Positions 25,836 through 33,921 of a stretch of DNA of 64,000 nt are shown one piece after another. Made by a program: the position numbers and the translations under genes. Within the stretch, counting starts at the first letter, position 1; the number at the start of each line of letters is the position of its first letter. The notes beneath the pieces were generated by a model. It ran no database searches and was not told the origin of the DNA. It saw only the letters and a program-made list of their open reading frames with translations. This stretch comes from Haloparvum alkalitolerans (lineage in GTDB: Archaea > Halobacteriota > Halobacteria > Halobacteriales > Haloferacaceae), in the NCBI RefSeq assembly GCF_050122995.1, contig NZ_JBNLIA010000012.1:1-64000 (forward strand). The letters are read 5' to 3'.

Positions 25836-25848
25836 CACTAAGTATCGC
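25836..25848 (-). repeat. Right inverted terminal repeat of copy B
   Basis: CACTAAGTATCGC, exact inverse of 25203-25215. The adjacent inner sequence TCTGAATCGGTCTGTAA is also present, inverted, in copy A at 13-29, so the conserved terminus extends about 30 bp. Confidence 0.85.
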
Positions 25849-25895
25849 CATCGATCGTCGGCCGCTTTTTGACGGTTGCCCGCGTGGGCCGGAGT

Positions 25896-27254
25896 ATGTC
25901 TCTGTTCGGAACGAGCGGCGTACGCGGACCGGTCGGCGAGACGGTGACGGCGGGCCTCGCGCTCGACGTGGGGCGCGCGGTCGCGGCGGACGCCGACCGC
26001 GTGGTCGTCGGGCGCGATGCCCGCGACTCGGGGCGCGCGCTGGTAGACGCGCTCGCGGCCGGGCTGGTCGAGTGCGGGACCGACGTGGTGGACCTGGGCG
26101 TCGCGGCGACGCCGACCGTCGCGCGGGCCGTCGCGGGCGAGGACGCTGCCGCGGGCGTCGTGGTCACCGCCTCCCACAATCCGCCCGCTGACAACGGGAT
26201 CAAGCTCTGGACGCGCTCGGGGCAGGCGTTCGACGCCGACCACCGGGCGACTGTCGAGTCCCGGATCGAGGAGGGGCAGTTCGAGTTCGCGGCGTGGGAC
26301 GGCCACGGCGTCCGGCGCGAGGGCGCGGACGCCGACGCCCGCCACCGCGTGGCGCTCGTGGACGCGGGCGAGCGCGCCGTCGCGAGCACCGGGTCGACGT
26401 TCGACGACCTCTCCGTTGTCGTGGACCTGGGGAACGGCACGGGACGGGTGACGGCCGACGCGCTTCACGAGCTGGGCGCGGACGTGGCGACGCTCAACGC
26501 CCAGCGCGACGGGCGGTTCCCGGGGCGGCCGAGCGAACCGACCGCCGAGACCTGCCGCGGGCTGTGCGCACACGTCGCGGCGACCGACGCCGACCTGGGG
26601 ATCGCTCACGACGGGGACGCGGACCGGATGATGGCGGTCGCGGGCGACGGCGAGTTCGTCCCGGGCGACCTGCTGCTCGCGCTGTTCGCGCGCCGGGAGG
26701 CGGGGGCTGGCGACGAGGTGGCAGCGCCGGTCGACACCAGCTTCGCCGTCGACGACGCGCTCGCCGAGGTCGGCGCGAGCGTGACGCGGACGCGGGTGGG
26801 CGACGTGTACGTGGCCGAGCGGACCCGCGAGGAGGGCGTCGTCTTCGGCGGCGAGCCCTCCGGCGCGTGGATCTTCCCGGAGCAGACGCTCTGTCCGGAC
26901 GGTCCGCTCGCGGCCGTGACGCTGGCGGCGATGGCCGCGGCGGAGCCGCTCGCGGACCGACTCGCGACCGTCGAGCGCCACCCGATCCGACGCGCGAGCG
27001 TCGAGGTGGCGGACAAGGCGGCCGTGATGGAACGCGTCGCGGAGCGGCTGACCGCGGAGTACGCGGACACGTCCACGCTCGACGGGGTCCGCGTCGACCT
27101 CGACGAGGGCTGGTTCCTCGTGCGCGCGTCCGGCACGCAACCGCTCGTCCGGCTGACCGCGGAGGCGCGCGACCCCGAACTCGCCGACGGCATCCTCGCG
27201 GAGGCGCGGTCGGTGCTCGACGAGGCGATCGGGGCGGTCGAGCGGTCCGAGTGA
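25896..27254 (+). CDS. glmM: Phosphoglucosamine mutase
   Basis: 452-aa alpha-D-phosphohexomutase. It has the N-terminal MSLFGTSGVRG, the phosphoserine loop TASHNPPADNG (Ser93), the metal-binding GDADR in AHDGDADRMMAV, the sugar-binding GGEPSGAW, and the C-terminal phosphate-binding RASGTQPLVR. It converts GlcN-6-P to GlcN-1-P (or a related hexose phosphate), the step before GlmU, whose homologue is at 3225-4412. The ATG at 25896 gives the exact family start. Repeat copy B ends 47 nt upstream. Confidence 0.92.
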   Translation: MSLFGTSGVRGPVGETVTAGLALDVGRAVAADADRVVVGRDARDSGRALVDALAAGLVECGTDVVDLGVAATPTVARAVAGEDAAAGVVVTASHNPPADNGIKLWTRSGQAFDADHRATVESRIEEGQFEFAAWDGHGVRREGADADARHRVALVDAGERAVASTGSTFDDLSVVVDLGNGTGRVTADALHELGADVATLNAQRDGRFPGRPSEPTAETCRGLCAHVAATDADLGIAHDGDADRMMAVAGDGEFVPGDLLLALFARREAGAGDEVAAPVDTSFAVDDALAEVGASVTRTRVGDVYVAERTREEGVVFGGEPSGAWIFPEQTLCPDGPLAAVTLAAMAAAEPLADRLATVERHPIRRASVEVADKAAVMERVAERLTAEYADTSTLDGVRVDLDEGWFLVRASGTQPLVRLTAEARDPELADGILAEARSVLDEAIGAVERSE

Positions 27255-27273
27255 CTGCGGCGGTGACGCGGTC

Positions 27274-27720
27274 TCAGACCGCGGTCGAGGACTCCGTGCG
27301 CCCCTCCAGCGTGTCCGGAACGAGCCGGTAGAACTCGAAGTCCACCTGCGACGGCGGTCGCTCGAAGATGTCGACGATCGGGATGTGAACGCGTTCGAGC
27401 GCCGCGAGCGTCTCCGTCGCGATGTCGGACTCGCTGGTGTGTTCGAGCGTGCCGGTCGCGACGACGCTCCGTGCACCCTCCTCGCCCCGCTCGTAGGTCA
27501 CGAACGAGACCGGGCGGTCCACGGCGTCCGCCTTCTCGCTCCCGCCGCCCACCGCGAGCCGGAAGAAGAACGCGGTCGTGTCGGCGTCGTAGCCGTACGA
27601 GACCGGCACGGTGTGGGGCGGTTCGTCCGGGTCACCCGCGAAGGAAATCACGCCGGTTCCCCCGACGCCGAGGAACGCGTCCCGCTCCCGCTCGTCCATC
27701 GTCGCCGCCTCGTTGACCAT
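27274..27720 (-). CDS. Pyridoxamine 5'-phosphate oxidase family (FMN split-barrel) protein
   Basis: 148-aa flavin-binding split barrel. The N-terminus MDERERDAFLGVGGTGVISF is typical of the haloarchaeal nitroimidazole-resistance-like branch, followed by HTVPVSYGYD, FFFRLA, VSFVTYE and the C-terminal FYRLVPDTLEGRT. Likely a flavin- or heme-binding oxidoreductase of unknown substrate. It is convergent with glmM, 19 nt apart. Confidence 0.86.
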   Translation of the reverse strand: MVNEAATMDERERDAFLGVGGTGVISFAGDPDEPPHTVPVSYGYDADTTAFFFRLAVGGGSEKADAVDRPVSFVTYERGEEGARSVVATGTLEHTSESDIATETLAALERVHIPIVDIFERPPSQVDFEFYRLVPDTLEGRTESSTAV

Positions 27721-27851
27721 GGTTCACGGTACGCCGTCGGGTCGGATAAGTGTACAGTGCGGACCGGGACCGACGGCCGGCCGCACGCCCCGCGTCCGCC
27801 TCCGGAGACCGACAGGTCGTTGTGTCGCGGTCGCCTCCGGTCCCGTAACCG

Positions 27852-28799
27852 ATGTCCGCACATCACAACGCCGGCTTCCGTCGACTGTTCGAGACGGACC
27901 GCCTCTCGTTCGGCACGGGGTTCCCGCTGACGAACGCGGACGAGTCGGCGCCGGACGTCGACGCGGAGGTCCGACTCGCCCGCCGCGCGGAGGAATTGGG
28001 CTACGACGCGCTGTGGGCCCGCGACGTGCCGACCTTCTGGCCGTCGTTCGGCGACGCCGGACAGACGTTCGACGTGTGGCCGTGGCTCACCAGAATGGCG
28101 ACCGCGACCGACGACGTGGCGCTCGGGACCGCCAGCGTCGTGCTCACGCTCAGACATCCCCTCCACGTCGCGAAGGCCGCCGCCTCCGTGGACCGCCTCT
28201 CCGACGGCCGACTCGTCTTGGGCGTCGCCACGGGTGACCGCGACCCGGAGTTCCCCGCGTTCGACGTCGATCCCGACGACCGCGGCCACCTGTTCCGGGA
28301 GGCGGTCGGCCTCCTGCGGACGGTGTGGGCCGAGGAGTTCCCGGAGGCGGACACCTCGTGGGGGACGCTCGACGGCGACCTCTCCGTCGTCCCGGAGCCG
28401 ACGACGGAGACGGTGCCGCTGCTGCCGACCGGGCACGCCCGACAGACCGTCGACTGGATCGGCGACCACGGCGACGGCTGGCTGTTCTACCACCTGCCCG
28501 AGTCGACGCTGGAATCGTACCTCGACGACTGGCGCGCCGCGGCGGGAGACAAACCGTTCGCGATGGCGATGCAGGTCGACCTCGCGGACGATCCGACCGC
28601 GGACCCCGAGCACGTCCATCAGGGGTTCCGCGCGGGGACGGAGTGGTTCCGGGAGTACGTCCGCGACCTCGAGGACGCGGGCGTCGACCACCTGCTGGTC
28701 GGCCTCCGCGGCGACGACCCCGAACGCGAGCTGGAGCGGTTCGCGAGCGAGGTGATGGAGCCGGTGCAAGCGACCGGTACTGACGGAAGCGACCGATAG
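27852..28799 (+). CDS. LLM class flavin-dependent oxidoreductase
   Basis: 315-aa luciferase-like TIM-barrel monooxygenase. RRAEELGYDALWARDVP, MATATDDVALGTASVVLTLRHPLHVAKAAASVDRLSDGR and LGVATGDRDPEF are standard LLM motifs, and VPLLPTGHARQTVDWIGDHGDG follows. It is FMN- or F420-dependent. The haloarchaeal members are uncharacterised, and some are linked to alkane or sulfonate use. It is not obviously part of the neighbouring iron region, although it faces the small gene at 28816-28992. Confidence 0.88.
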   Translation: MSAHHNAGFRRLFETDRLSFGTGFPLTNADESAPDVDAEVRLARRAEELGYDALWARDVPTFWPSFGDAGQTFDVWPWLTRMATATDDVALGTASVVLTLRHPLHVAKAAASVDRLSDGRLVLGVATGDRDPEFPAFDVDPDDRGHLFREAVGLLRTVWAEEFPEADTSWGTLDGDLSVVPEPTTETVPLLPTGHARQTVDWIGDHGDGWLFYHLPESTLESYLDDWRAAAGDKPFAMAMQVDLADDPTADPEHVHQGFRAGTEWFREYVRDLEDAGVDHLLVGLRGDDPERELERFASEVMEPVQATGTDGSDR

Positions 28800-28815
28800 C
28801 GCGGCCGAAGTGCGC

Positions 28816-28992
28816 TTAGCGGCGGACTCGCATCGGGGTTTCGGCGACGATGAACGGCTCCTCGTCGTCCGCGGCGGCGAGCGCGAGGCCACCGCAGTCG
28901 GTCCGGATCGCGTGGAGCGCTGGGAGGTCCGGAAGGTCGTAGTCCGCGGGGTCGCCGTACGCGCCCGCGATGGCCCACTCGCGGGCCCGCAT
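28816..28992 (-). CDS. 58-aa haloarchaeal protein coupled to siderophore-binding protein
   Basis: Short protein with MRAREWAIAGAYGDPADYDLP, LPALHAIRTDCGGLAL, DDEEPFIVAE and a basic PMRVRR end. Its start overlaps the stop of the binding-protein gene upstream (TGATG), so it is probably the second gene of the iron-regulated transcript from 30212. The single Cys in TDCGGL and the acidic DDEE are notable. No signal peptide or membrane segment. Function unknown, with iron-related use inferred from its operon. Confidence 0.7.
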   Translation of the reverse strand: MRAREWAIAGAYGDPADYDLPDLPALHAIRTDCGGLALAAADDEEPFIVAETPMRVRR

Positions 28993-30212
28993 CAGGCCTC
29001 TCCCGTGATGACCGCAGCGAGCGCGTCGTGGTCGAACAGCCGCTCGTCCTCGGGTACCTCACCGATCCCGTGCCAGTCGCCGAACGTCTCGGGGTAGAAC
29101 TGCTTGGCGGCCACCTCGGTCTGGAGCAGGTTGATGACCGGCCCCTGGTAGGAGGTCCCGCCGCGGTAGAGGCGGTCGTTCTGCACGGCCGAGAGCTGGC
29201 TGCCCACGTCGTCCTCGCGCATGGTCTCCATCCGGGCCTCGAACTCCTCGGTCGAGACGTGCGAGAGGCCGTACTGGAACAGGAGCACGTCCGGGTCGGC
29301 CTCCAGCAGCTGCTCGTAGTCCCACTCGGCGTAGCTCCCCTCGATGAGGTCGTCGAACGCGCCCCGGATCCCGAGGTCGCGGTACTGCTTGTGGCCGTTC
29401 CCGTCGTGGACCGGGTACGCGTAGAACGACCCGCCCTCGAAGTCGGAGTTGACGGAGAGCAGCCCCACCGTCGGGCGCTCCTCCGCCGGCGGCAGGTTCT
29501 CCGCGATGTCGGTCTGCAGCCCGGCGTGTAACTCGGCGACCGCCTCGTAGCGCTCGCGCTCGCGGAAGACCTCCGCCACCTTCTCGAACGCCTCGTAGAG
29601 GTCGTAGTAACGATAATCGTGCCAGTCAGCGCCGCGCCGTCGGATGCTGTTCCCGACGATCGGACCGACGTTCTCGGCCACCTCCGCGAACTCCTCGTCC
29701 GTCCAGCCGTCGTCCAGTATCTGGACGAAATTCGGGTCGAAGAGGTGGACGTCGCTGTCGAGTTCGTAGAAGAGCTCCTTGTCGATCCCTCCCTCGCCCA
29801 TGAGCTGGGTGATCCCCTCGAAGTCGACCTCGACGTCCGGGAGCGAGTTCACCAGCTCCGTCGGCCAGTTGTCGGTGAAGATCAGTCCCGTTGCGTCCTC
29901 CCAGCGGCCGAGCGCCAGCGCCATGTCGCCGTACGTGCTGAAGTAGGCCATCCACGACTCCGGCGGTCGCTCGAACGTCACCTCTCCCATCGGCGCCATC
30001 GACACCGCGTACTCCTCTCCGTCCCCCTCGGTCGCGGACTCCGTCGTCTCCGCGGTCGCGGTCGCCGGATCGGCGCCCGTCGTGTCGGTCGCCGATCCCG
30101 ACCCCTCGCCGCCGGTACAGCCCGCGAGGAGCCCGGCCGTCGCGACCGCGCCGCCGTATCGCAGATACTCACGTCTCGTCCGCCCTGCCGAACCGATGTC
30201 GGTCGGGTCCAT
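28992..30212 (-). CDS. Siderophore/iron ABC transporter substrate-binding lipoprotein
   Basis: 406 aa. It has a Tat signal (RR at 13-14) and a lipobox ending at Cys32, then an acidic Thr/Ala linker. The body is a class III (TroA/FhuD-type) periplasmic-binding fold: VTFERPPESWMAYFSTYGDMALALGR, ELDSDVHLFDPNFV and YEQLLEADPDVLLFQYG. It probably binds a ferric siderophore or similar chelate. Two TTAGG-N4-CCTAA boxes at 30218-30231 and 30254-30267 flank the promoter, indicating iron repression. No permease or ATPase gene is adjacent. It is a paralogue of the gene at 31630-32820, sharing the WHDYRYYxLYEAFEKVA block. Confidence 0.88.
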   Translation of the reverse strand: MDPTDIGSAGRTRREYLRYGGAVATAGLLAGCTGGEGSGSATDTTGADPATATAETTESATEGDGEEYAVSMAPMGEVTFERPPESWMAYFSTYGDMALALGRWEDATGLIFTDNWPTELVNSLPDVEVDFEGITQLMGEGGIDKELFYELDSDVHLFDPNFVQILDDGWTDEEFAEVAENVGPIVGNSIRRRGADWHDYRYYDLYEAFEKVAEVFRERERYEAVAELHAGLQTDIAENLPPAEERPTVGLLSVNSDFEGGSFYAYPVHDGNGHKQYRDLGIRGAFDDLIEGSYAEWDYEQLLEADPDVLLFQYGLSHVSTEEFEARMETMREDDVGSQLSAVQNDRLYRGGTSYQGPVINLLQTEVAAKQFYPETFGDWHGIGEVPEDERLFDHDALAAVITGEA

Positions 30213-30217
30213 GTGGA

Positions 30218-30231
30218 TTAGGCCCGCCTAA
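30218..30231. promoter_or_regulatory. Iron-type operator, proximal to the 30212 start
   Basis: TTAGGCCCGCCTAA begins 6 nt upstream of the start codon, downstream of a TTTTGA sequence that may be the TATA element. Same TTAGGC-N3-CCTAA form as the other four sites. Confidence 0.8.
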
Positions 30232-30253
30232 ACACTCAAAAGCGCATCGGTTT

Positions 30254-30267
30254 TTAGGCCACCCTAA
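30254..30267. promoter_or_regulatory. Iron-type operator, distal
   Basis: TTAGGCCACCCTAA lies 36 bp from the proximal site (start to start) and 8 nt past the end of the HEAT gene's stop codon. Two sites bracketing one promoter suggest cooperative binding. Confidence 0.75.
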
Positions 30268-30274
30268 CTATTCT

Positions 30275-31387
30275 TCATCTGGGTGCGCCGCAGTGCGGGC
30301 ACATCGGGAGCTCCCCGTCCGGAAGGGGGGCCGCACAGTGCGGACATTCCCCGTCCTCGGGAGTCACCATCGCCTCGACGACCGCGTCCGTGTGCTCGCG
30401 GACCGCCGCGACCGAGGCGACGCCGTCCGGGGCGGACCCCTCCTCGGGACCGCGTTCCTCACCGGCTCTCTCCTCCCCGTCGGCGTCCAGCGCCGCCTCG
30501 GCGAACCGGACGCGCGTCCGGAGGAACGCCGCCGCCTCGTCGTCGGCGTCCGCGTTCTCGAGGGCGTCGGCGAGCGCGGCACGGAGGTCGACGCTCGGTG
30601 AGGGGTCGTCCCCGGTGGGTCGGGACGCCTCGTCCGCGCGGGCGAGGAGTCCCAGCGCCTCCGCCGCTCGGCCCCGGACGTACGGCTCCTCGTCGGCGAG
30701 TCGCGCCGCGAGCGCGTCCGCGGCGGCCGACAGCCGCGCCGGCCGCTCGCAGCCGACCACGACGAGCGCGGTACAGAGGTGATAGCGGACGAGCGGCTCC
30801 TCGTCGTCGAGGTGATCGGCCAGCGACGCGATCTGATGGGCCAGCCGCGTCGGGTCGCCGATGGCCACCGCCGCCAGCGCCTTCGCCAGCTTCCGGCGGA
30901 CCTCCGGTTCGTCGAAGGCGAGGCCGACGCGCAGGTCCGCGAGCAGTTCCGGGGTGGCGACCTCCCCCGGACGCTCGACCGCGGCGTAGCCCAGCGCCTC
31001 CGCACAGCGCGCCCGCACGTAGTAGAACTCCCCGTCGTCCGCGAGGCGGTCGGCGAGGGTCGGGACCGCGTCGTCGACCGCGGCCGGCGCCGTCGCCGCC
31101 ACCCGGACGAACAGCTTCGCGGTCGCCAGCCGCACCGACCGGTCGTCGTCGCGGAGAAATCGGGCGAGGTTCGCCCCGGCACCGTGAGCGAGGGCCGTCT
31201 CGCCCGCGTCGGGGCCGGCGTCCCCGGGGTCGTCGAGCGCCTCGCGGACCGCCACGATCGCTCGCTTTCGCTCGGTCGGATCGGCGACCGCGAGGCGCTC
31301 GCCCAGCGACGCGCGCGCCTCGTCGTCGCCGTCCTCGAGCGTCTCGACCGCCGCCTCGGGGTCGACGGGAGGGGTCTGGTCGGCCAT
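30275..31387 (-). CDS. HEAT-repeat protein with C-terminal zinc ribbon
   Basis: 370 aa. From about residue 70 to 260 there are repeated 35-40 residue helical pairs of HEAT type (VRLATAKLFVRVAATAP, YVRARCAEALGYAAVERP, VRRKLAKALAAVAIGDP, VRYHLCTALVVVGCERP, YVRGRAAEALGLLA), forming a scaffold. The last 30 residues form a zinc ribbon, CPHCAAPLPDGELPMCPHC. Cytoplasmic, with no catalytic motif. It lies between two iron-regulated binding-protein genes, and an iron-type box (31476-31493) lies about 90 nt upstream in the shared divergent region, so it may be co-regulated. Function unknown. Confidence 0.85.
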   Translation of the reverse strand: MADQTPPVDPEAAVETLEDGDDEARASLGERLAVADPTERKRAIVAVREALDDPGDAGPDAGETALAHGAGANLARFLRDDDRSVRLATAKLFVRVAATAPAAVDDAVPTLADRLADDGEFYYVRARCAEALGYAAVERPGEVATPELLADLRVGLAFDEPEVRRKLAKALAAVAIGDPTRLAHQIASLADHLDDEEPLVRYHLCTALVVVGCERPARLSAAADALAARLADEEPYVRGRAAEALGLLARADEASRPTGDDPSPSVDLRAALADALENADADDEAAAFLRTRVRFAEAALDADGEERAGEERGPEEGSAPDGVASVAAVREHTDAVVEAMVTPEDGECPHCAAPLPDGELPMCPHCGAPR

Positions 31388-31475
31388 CGGTGTCGGCTAA
31401 CCCGTCCCGCCCGACCCACTTAACGACCGCCCGATCGACGCGGCCGGAACCGCCGCTCATCGAAACCGCGACACT

Positions 31476-31493
31476 TTTTAGGCAATCCTAAAA
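31476..31493. promoter_or_regulatory. Iron-type operator in the divergent region
   Basis: TTTTAGGCAATCCTAAAA has perfect 7-bp arms. It lies between the HEAT gene (start 31387) and the binding-protein gene (start 31630), 113 bp before the second box. Confidence 0.78.
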
Positions 31494-31606
31494 TAACGAG
31501 TACGAACGTCCCGGGACCGAAGGTATGCGACGAATCGCCGGTCGGACCGCGGACCTGACCGGCGAAACCCGCGTGGACGGACCCAGGGATCGGAATGGTT
31601 ATTATG

Positions 31607-31624
31607 TTTTAGGCTGGCCTAAAA
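31607..31624. promoter_or_regulatory. Iron-type operator overlapping the 31630 promoter
   Basis: TTTTAGGCTGGCCTAAAA, an 18-bp palindrome with perfect 7-bp arms, directly follows a TTATTATG TATA candidate (31599-31606) and ends 5 nt before the ATG. Repressor bound here would block transcription start. Confidence 0.85.
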
Positions 31625-31629
31625 AACAC

Positions 31630-32820
31630 ATGCCGAACGACGCTACCGAACGCGAGGCATCGACGCGACGAGAGTACGTGAAGTTCACCGGCGCGGCCGC
31701 GACCGCGGGCCTGTTGGCCGGCTGTACCGGCGGCGAGGGGGACGACCCCGAGACGGCACAGGAAGCGACCTCGACCGCCGCGGCCACCGACGACGCCACC
31801 GACACCGCGACCGCGGACGACGGCTACGAGGTCTCGATGGAGCCGGTCGGGACGGTCGCGTTCGACGAGGTGCCGGCGTCGATCGCGCCGTTCACCGCCG
31901 ACTACGTCGACATGCTGGTCGCGCTCGGGCACGCGGACGCCGTCGAGTCGATCTGGTTCCGCGGCCGCTACAAGACCCTCCACTACGACCACCTCGACGG
32001 CGTGTCGATCGACCTCGACGACCTCACCCAGCTCTGGAACGACGGCGTCTCCAAGGAGGTCTTCTACGAGATGGACGCGGACCTCCACCTGATGGACCCC
32101 AACGCCCTGACGAGCTGGCTCGGGGTCTGGAGCGAGGACGACGTGGCCGAGATCCGCGAGAACGTCGCGCCGTTCCTCGGCAACCTGATCTTCCGGCGCA
32201 CGGACGACTGGCACGACTACCGCTACTACTCGCTGTACGAGGCGTTCGAGAAGGTCGCCGCGGTCGTGCAGGAGCGCGAGCGGTTCGAGGCGATCCGGTC
32301 GGTCCACGACGACCTCGTCGCGGACGTCCAGAACCGGCTCCCGCCGGAGTCGGAGCGGCCGGACGCGGCCCTTATGTTCGCCGGCACCGAGCCGGACGAG
32401 TTCACGCCGTACCGGATCGACGGCGGGGGCGCGAACAAGGAGCACTTCCGCACGCTCGGCATCTCGGACGCGTTCGCCGGCACCGGCGTCGAGGGCTACT
32501 CGGGGTCCGAGTCGCTCGACTACGAGGCACTCCTGGAGATCGACCCCGACTCGCTGCTGCTCCGCTACCACGAGGAGGGGATGAGCCGCGAGGAGTTCGA
32601 GGATACCGTCGTCGCGTACATGAAAGACCACGACGTGGGCAGCCAGCTCACGGCGGTCCAGAACGACCGCGTGTTCCGCGGCGGCCCGATCTACGCCGGC
32701 CCGCTCCACAACCTGTTCATGATCGAGCGGTACGCGAAGGCCTACTTCCCCGACGAGTTCACCGAGGACGAACTGTTCGACCACGACGCGCTCGCCGACG
32801 TGATCACCGACGGGGTCTGA
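31630..32820 (+). CDS. Siderophore/iron ABC transporter substrate-binding lipoprotein
   Basis: 396 aa. It has a Tat motif (RR at 13-14), a lipobox with Cys32 and an Ala/Thr/Asp linker, in the same positions as its paralogue at 28992-30212. The body has VAFDEVPASIAPFTADYVDMLVALGHA, EMDADLHLMDPN, DDWHDYRYYSLYEAFEKVA and YEALLEIDPDSLLLRYH, of the FhuD/TroA-like type. The ATG at 31630 is chosen over an upstream in-frame ATG at 31525 because it gives a correctly placed Tat signal and lies just past the TATA/iron box. No transporter membrane or ATPase subunits are adjacent, so it presumably uses ones encoded elsewhere. Confidence 0.88.
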   Translation: MPNDATEREASTRREYVKFTGAAATAGLLAGCTGGEGDDPETAQEATSTAAATDDATDTATADDGYEVSMEPVGTVAFDEVPASIAPFTADYVDMLVALGHADAVESIWFRGRYKTLHYDHLDGVSIDLDDLTQLWNDGVSKEVFYEMDADLHLMDPNALTSWLGVWSEDDVAEIRENVAPFLGNLIFRRTDDWHDYRYYSLYEAFEKVAAVVQERERFEAIRSVHDDLVADVQNRLPPESERPDAALMFAGTEPDEFTPYRIDGGGANKEHFRTLGISDAFAGTGVEGYSGSESLDYEALLEIDPDSLLLRYHEEGMSREEFEDTVVAYMKDHDVGSQLTAVQNDRVFRGGPIYAGPLHNLFMIERYAKAYFPDEFTEDELFDHDALADVITDGV

Positions 32821-32952
32821 GACGCCCCACGTCGCCCGCCGCGGCTCGTGGCGGCGACTGCTGGTTTTGGATATCGCGCTGAGTGGTTTATGGCGCCCGA
32901 CCGCGCGCGACGCCTCGCGTAGGTTTAACAGCCCGGCGTCCGCCCCTCGGAC

Positions 32953-33921
32953 ATGGAGTACACGACGCTCGGCTCGACCGGCACGACCGTCTCGCGGCTC
33001 TGTCTCGGCTGTATGAGCTTCGGCAGCGGCCACGACTGGATGCTGGACCCGGAGGAGGGCCGCGAACTGGTCGAGCGCGCGATCGACCTCGGCATCAACT
33101 TCTTCGACACGGCCAACGTCTACTCGAACGGCGAGAGCGAGGAGATCCTCGGCGACGTGCTGGCGGAGTACGACCGCGACGAGCAGGTCGTCGCGACGAA
33201 AGTCCGGTTCCCGGGCGCGAGCGAGCACCCGAACGCGGCGGGCCTCTCCCGGAAGACGATCGAGCAGGAACTGGACAACTCGCTGGACCGACTGGGGATG
33301 GACGCGGTCGACCTCTATCAGATCCACCGCTGGGATTACGACACGCCGGTCGAGGAGACGCTGCGCGCGCTCGACGACGCGGTGCGGCGCGGGAAGACGC
33401 GGTACGTCGGCGCCTCCTCGATGTGGGCCCACCAGTTCGCGGACGCGCTCCACACGAGCGACCGGCTCGGACTGGAGCGGTTCGCCACCATGCAGAACCT
33501 CTACAACCTCGCCTACCGCGAGGAGGAGCGCGAAATGCTCCCGCTGTGCGAGAAGGAGGGCATCGGCGTCATGCCGTGGAGCCCGATGGCGGCCGGCTAC
33601 CTCACCCGCCCTTACGAGGCGGAGACCGCCACGTCCCGCGGCGAGCACGAGGCGGAAGTCGGTCGACCCTATCGCGAGGGCGGCGGCGAGGAGATAAACG
33701 CCCGCGTCGAGGAGCTCGCGGCCGAGAAGGGCGTGGAGATGGCGCAGATCGCGCTCTCGTGGGTGCTCCACAAGGACGTGGTGACGGCGCCCATCGTCGG
33801 TACGTCCAGCGTCGAGCACCTGGAGGACGCGGTCGAGGCGCTCGACATCGACCTGTCCGACTCCGACATCGAGTGGCTGGAGGAGCCGTACGAGCCGGTT
33901 CGGGTCTCCGGACACGAGTAG
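32953..33921 (+). CDS. Aldo/keto reductase
   Basis: 322-aa AKR with the (beta/alpha)8 signatures: MEYTTLGSTGTTVSRLCLGCMSFG, FFDTANVYSNGESEEILG (catalytic Asp and Tyr), VVATKV (Lys), YQIHRWDYDTPVEET (His), and the C-terminal NADPH-binding ALSWVLHKDVVTAPIVGTSSVEHLEDAV. It resembles the AKR11/YajO-type oxidoreductases. The substrate is unknown. It stands alone between the iron region and the paa operon. Confidence 0.92.
   Translation: MEYTTLGSTGTTVSRLCLGCMSFGSGHDWMLDPEEGRELVERAIDLGINFFDTANVYSNGESEEILGDVLAEYDRDEQVVATKVRFPGASEHPNAAGLSRKTIEQELDNSLDRLGMDAVDLYQIHRWDYDTPVEETLRALDDAVRRGKTRYVGASSMWAHQFADALHTSDRLGLERFATMQNLYNLAYREEEREMLPLCEKEGIGVMPWSPMAAGYLTRPYEAETATSRGEHEAEVGRPYREGGGEEINARVEELAAEKGVEMAQIALSWVLHKDVVTAPIVGTSSVEHLEDAVEALDIDLSDSDIEWLEEPYEPVRVSGHE

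Larger units (their letters stand above)
25203..25848. repeat. GC-rich repeat element, copy B, with inverted termini
   Basis: 646-bp non-coding element bounded by a perfect 13-bp inverted repeat, GCGATACTTAGTG at 25203-25215 and CACTAAGTATCGC at 25836-25848. From left to right it has a T-rich end, two tandem units of about 80 bp each ending in CCAGAAAGCCCCAGCCGGCTC (near 25298-25319 and 25374-25394), CTCGCTGCGCTCCTCGCTC, the hairpin AGCACCGC/GCGGTGCT, hairpins at 25493-25517 and 25529-25553, CTGCCCCTTTCAGTCCCACC, GGCGGCGGCGCGGCCGC-type blocks, CCGCAACCGCACCGC units, and the right terminus. Same orientation as copy C, inverted relative to copy A. No target-site duplication is visible and no protein family is encoded. 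Confidence 0.88.

Noticed and set aside
31525..31629. Upstream ATG at 31525 for the siderophore-binding protein
   Set aside because: It would place a 35-residue extension before the Tat signal and start upstream of the TATA and iron box.
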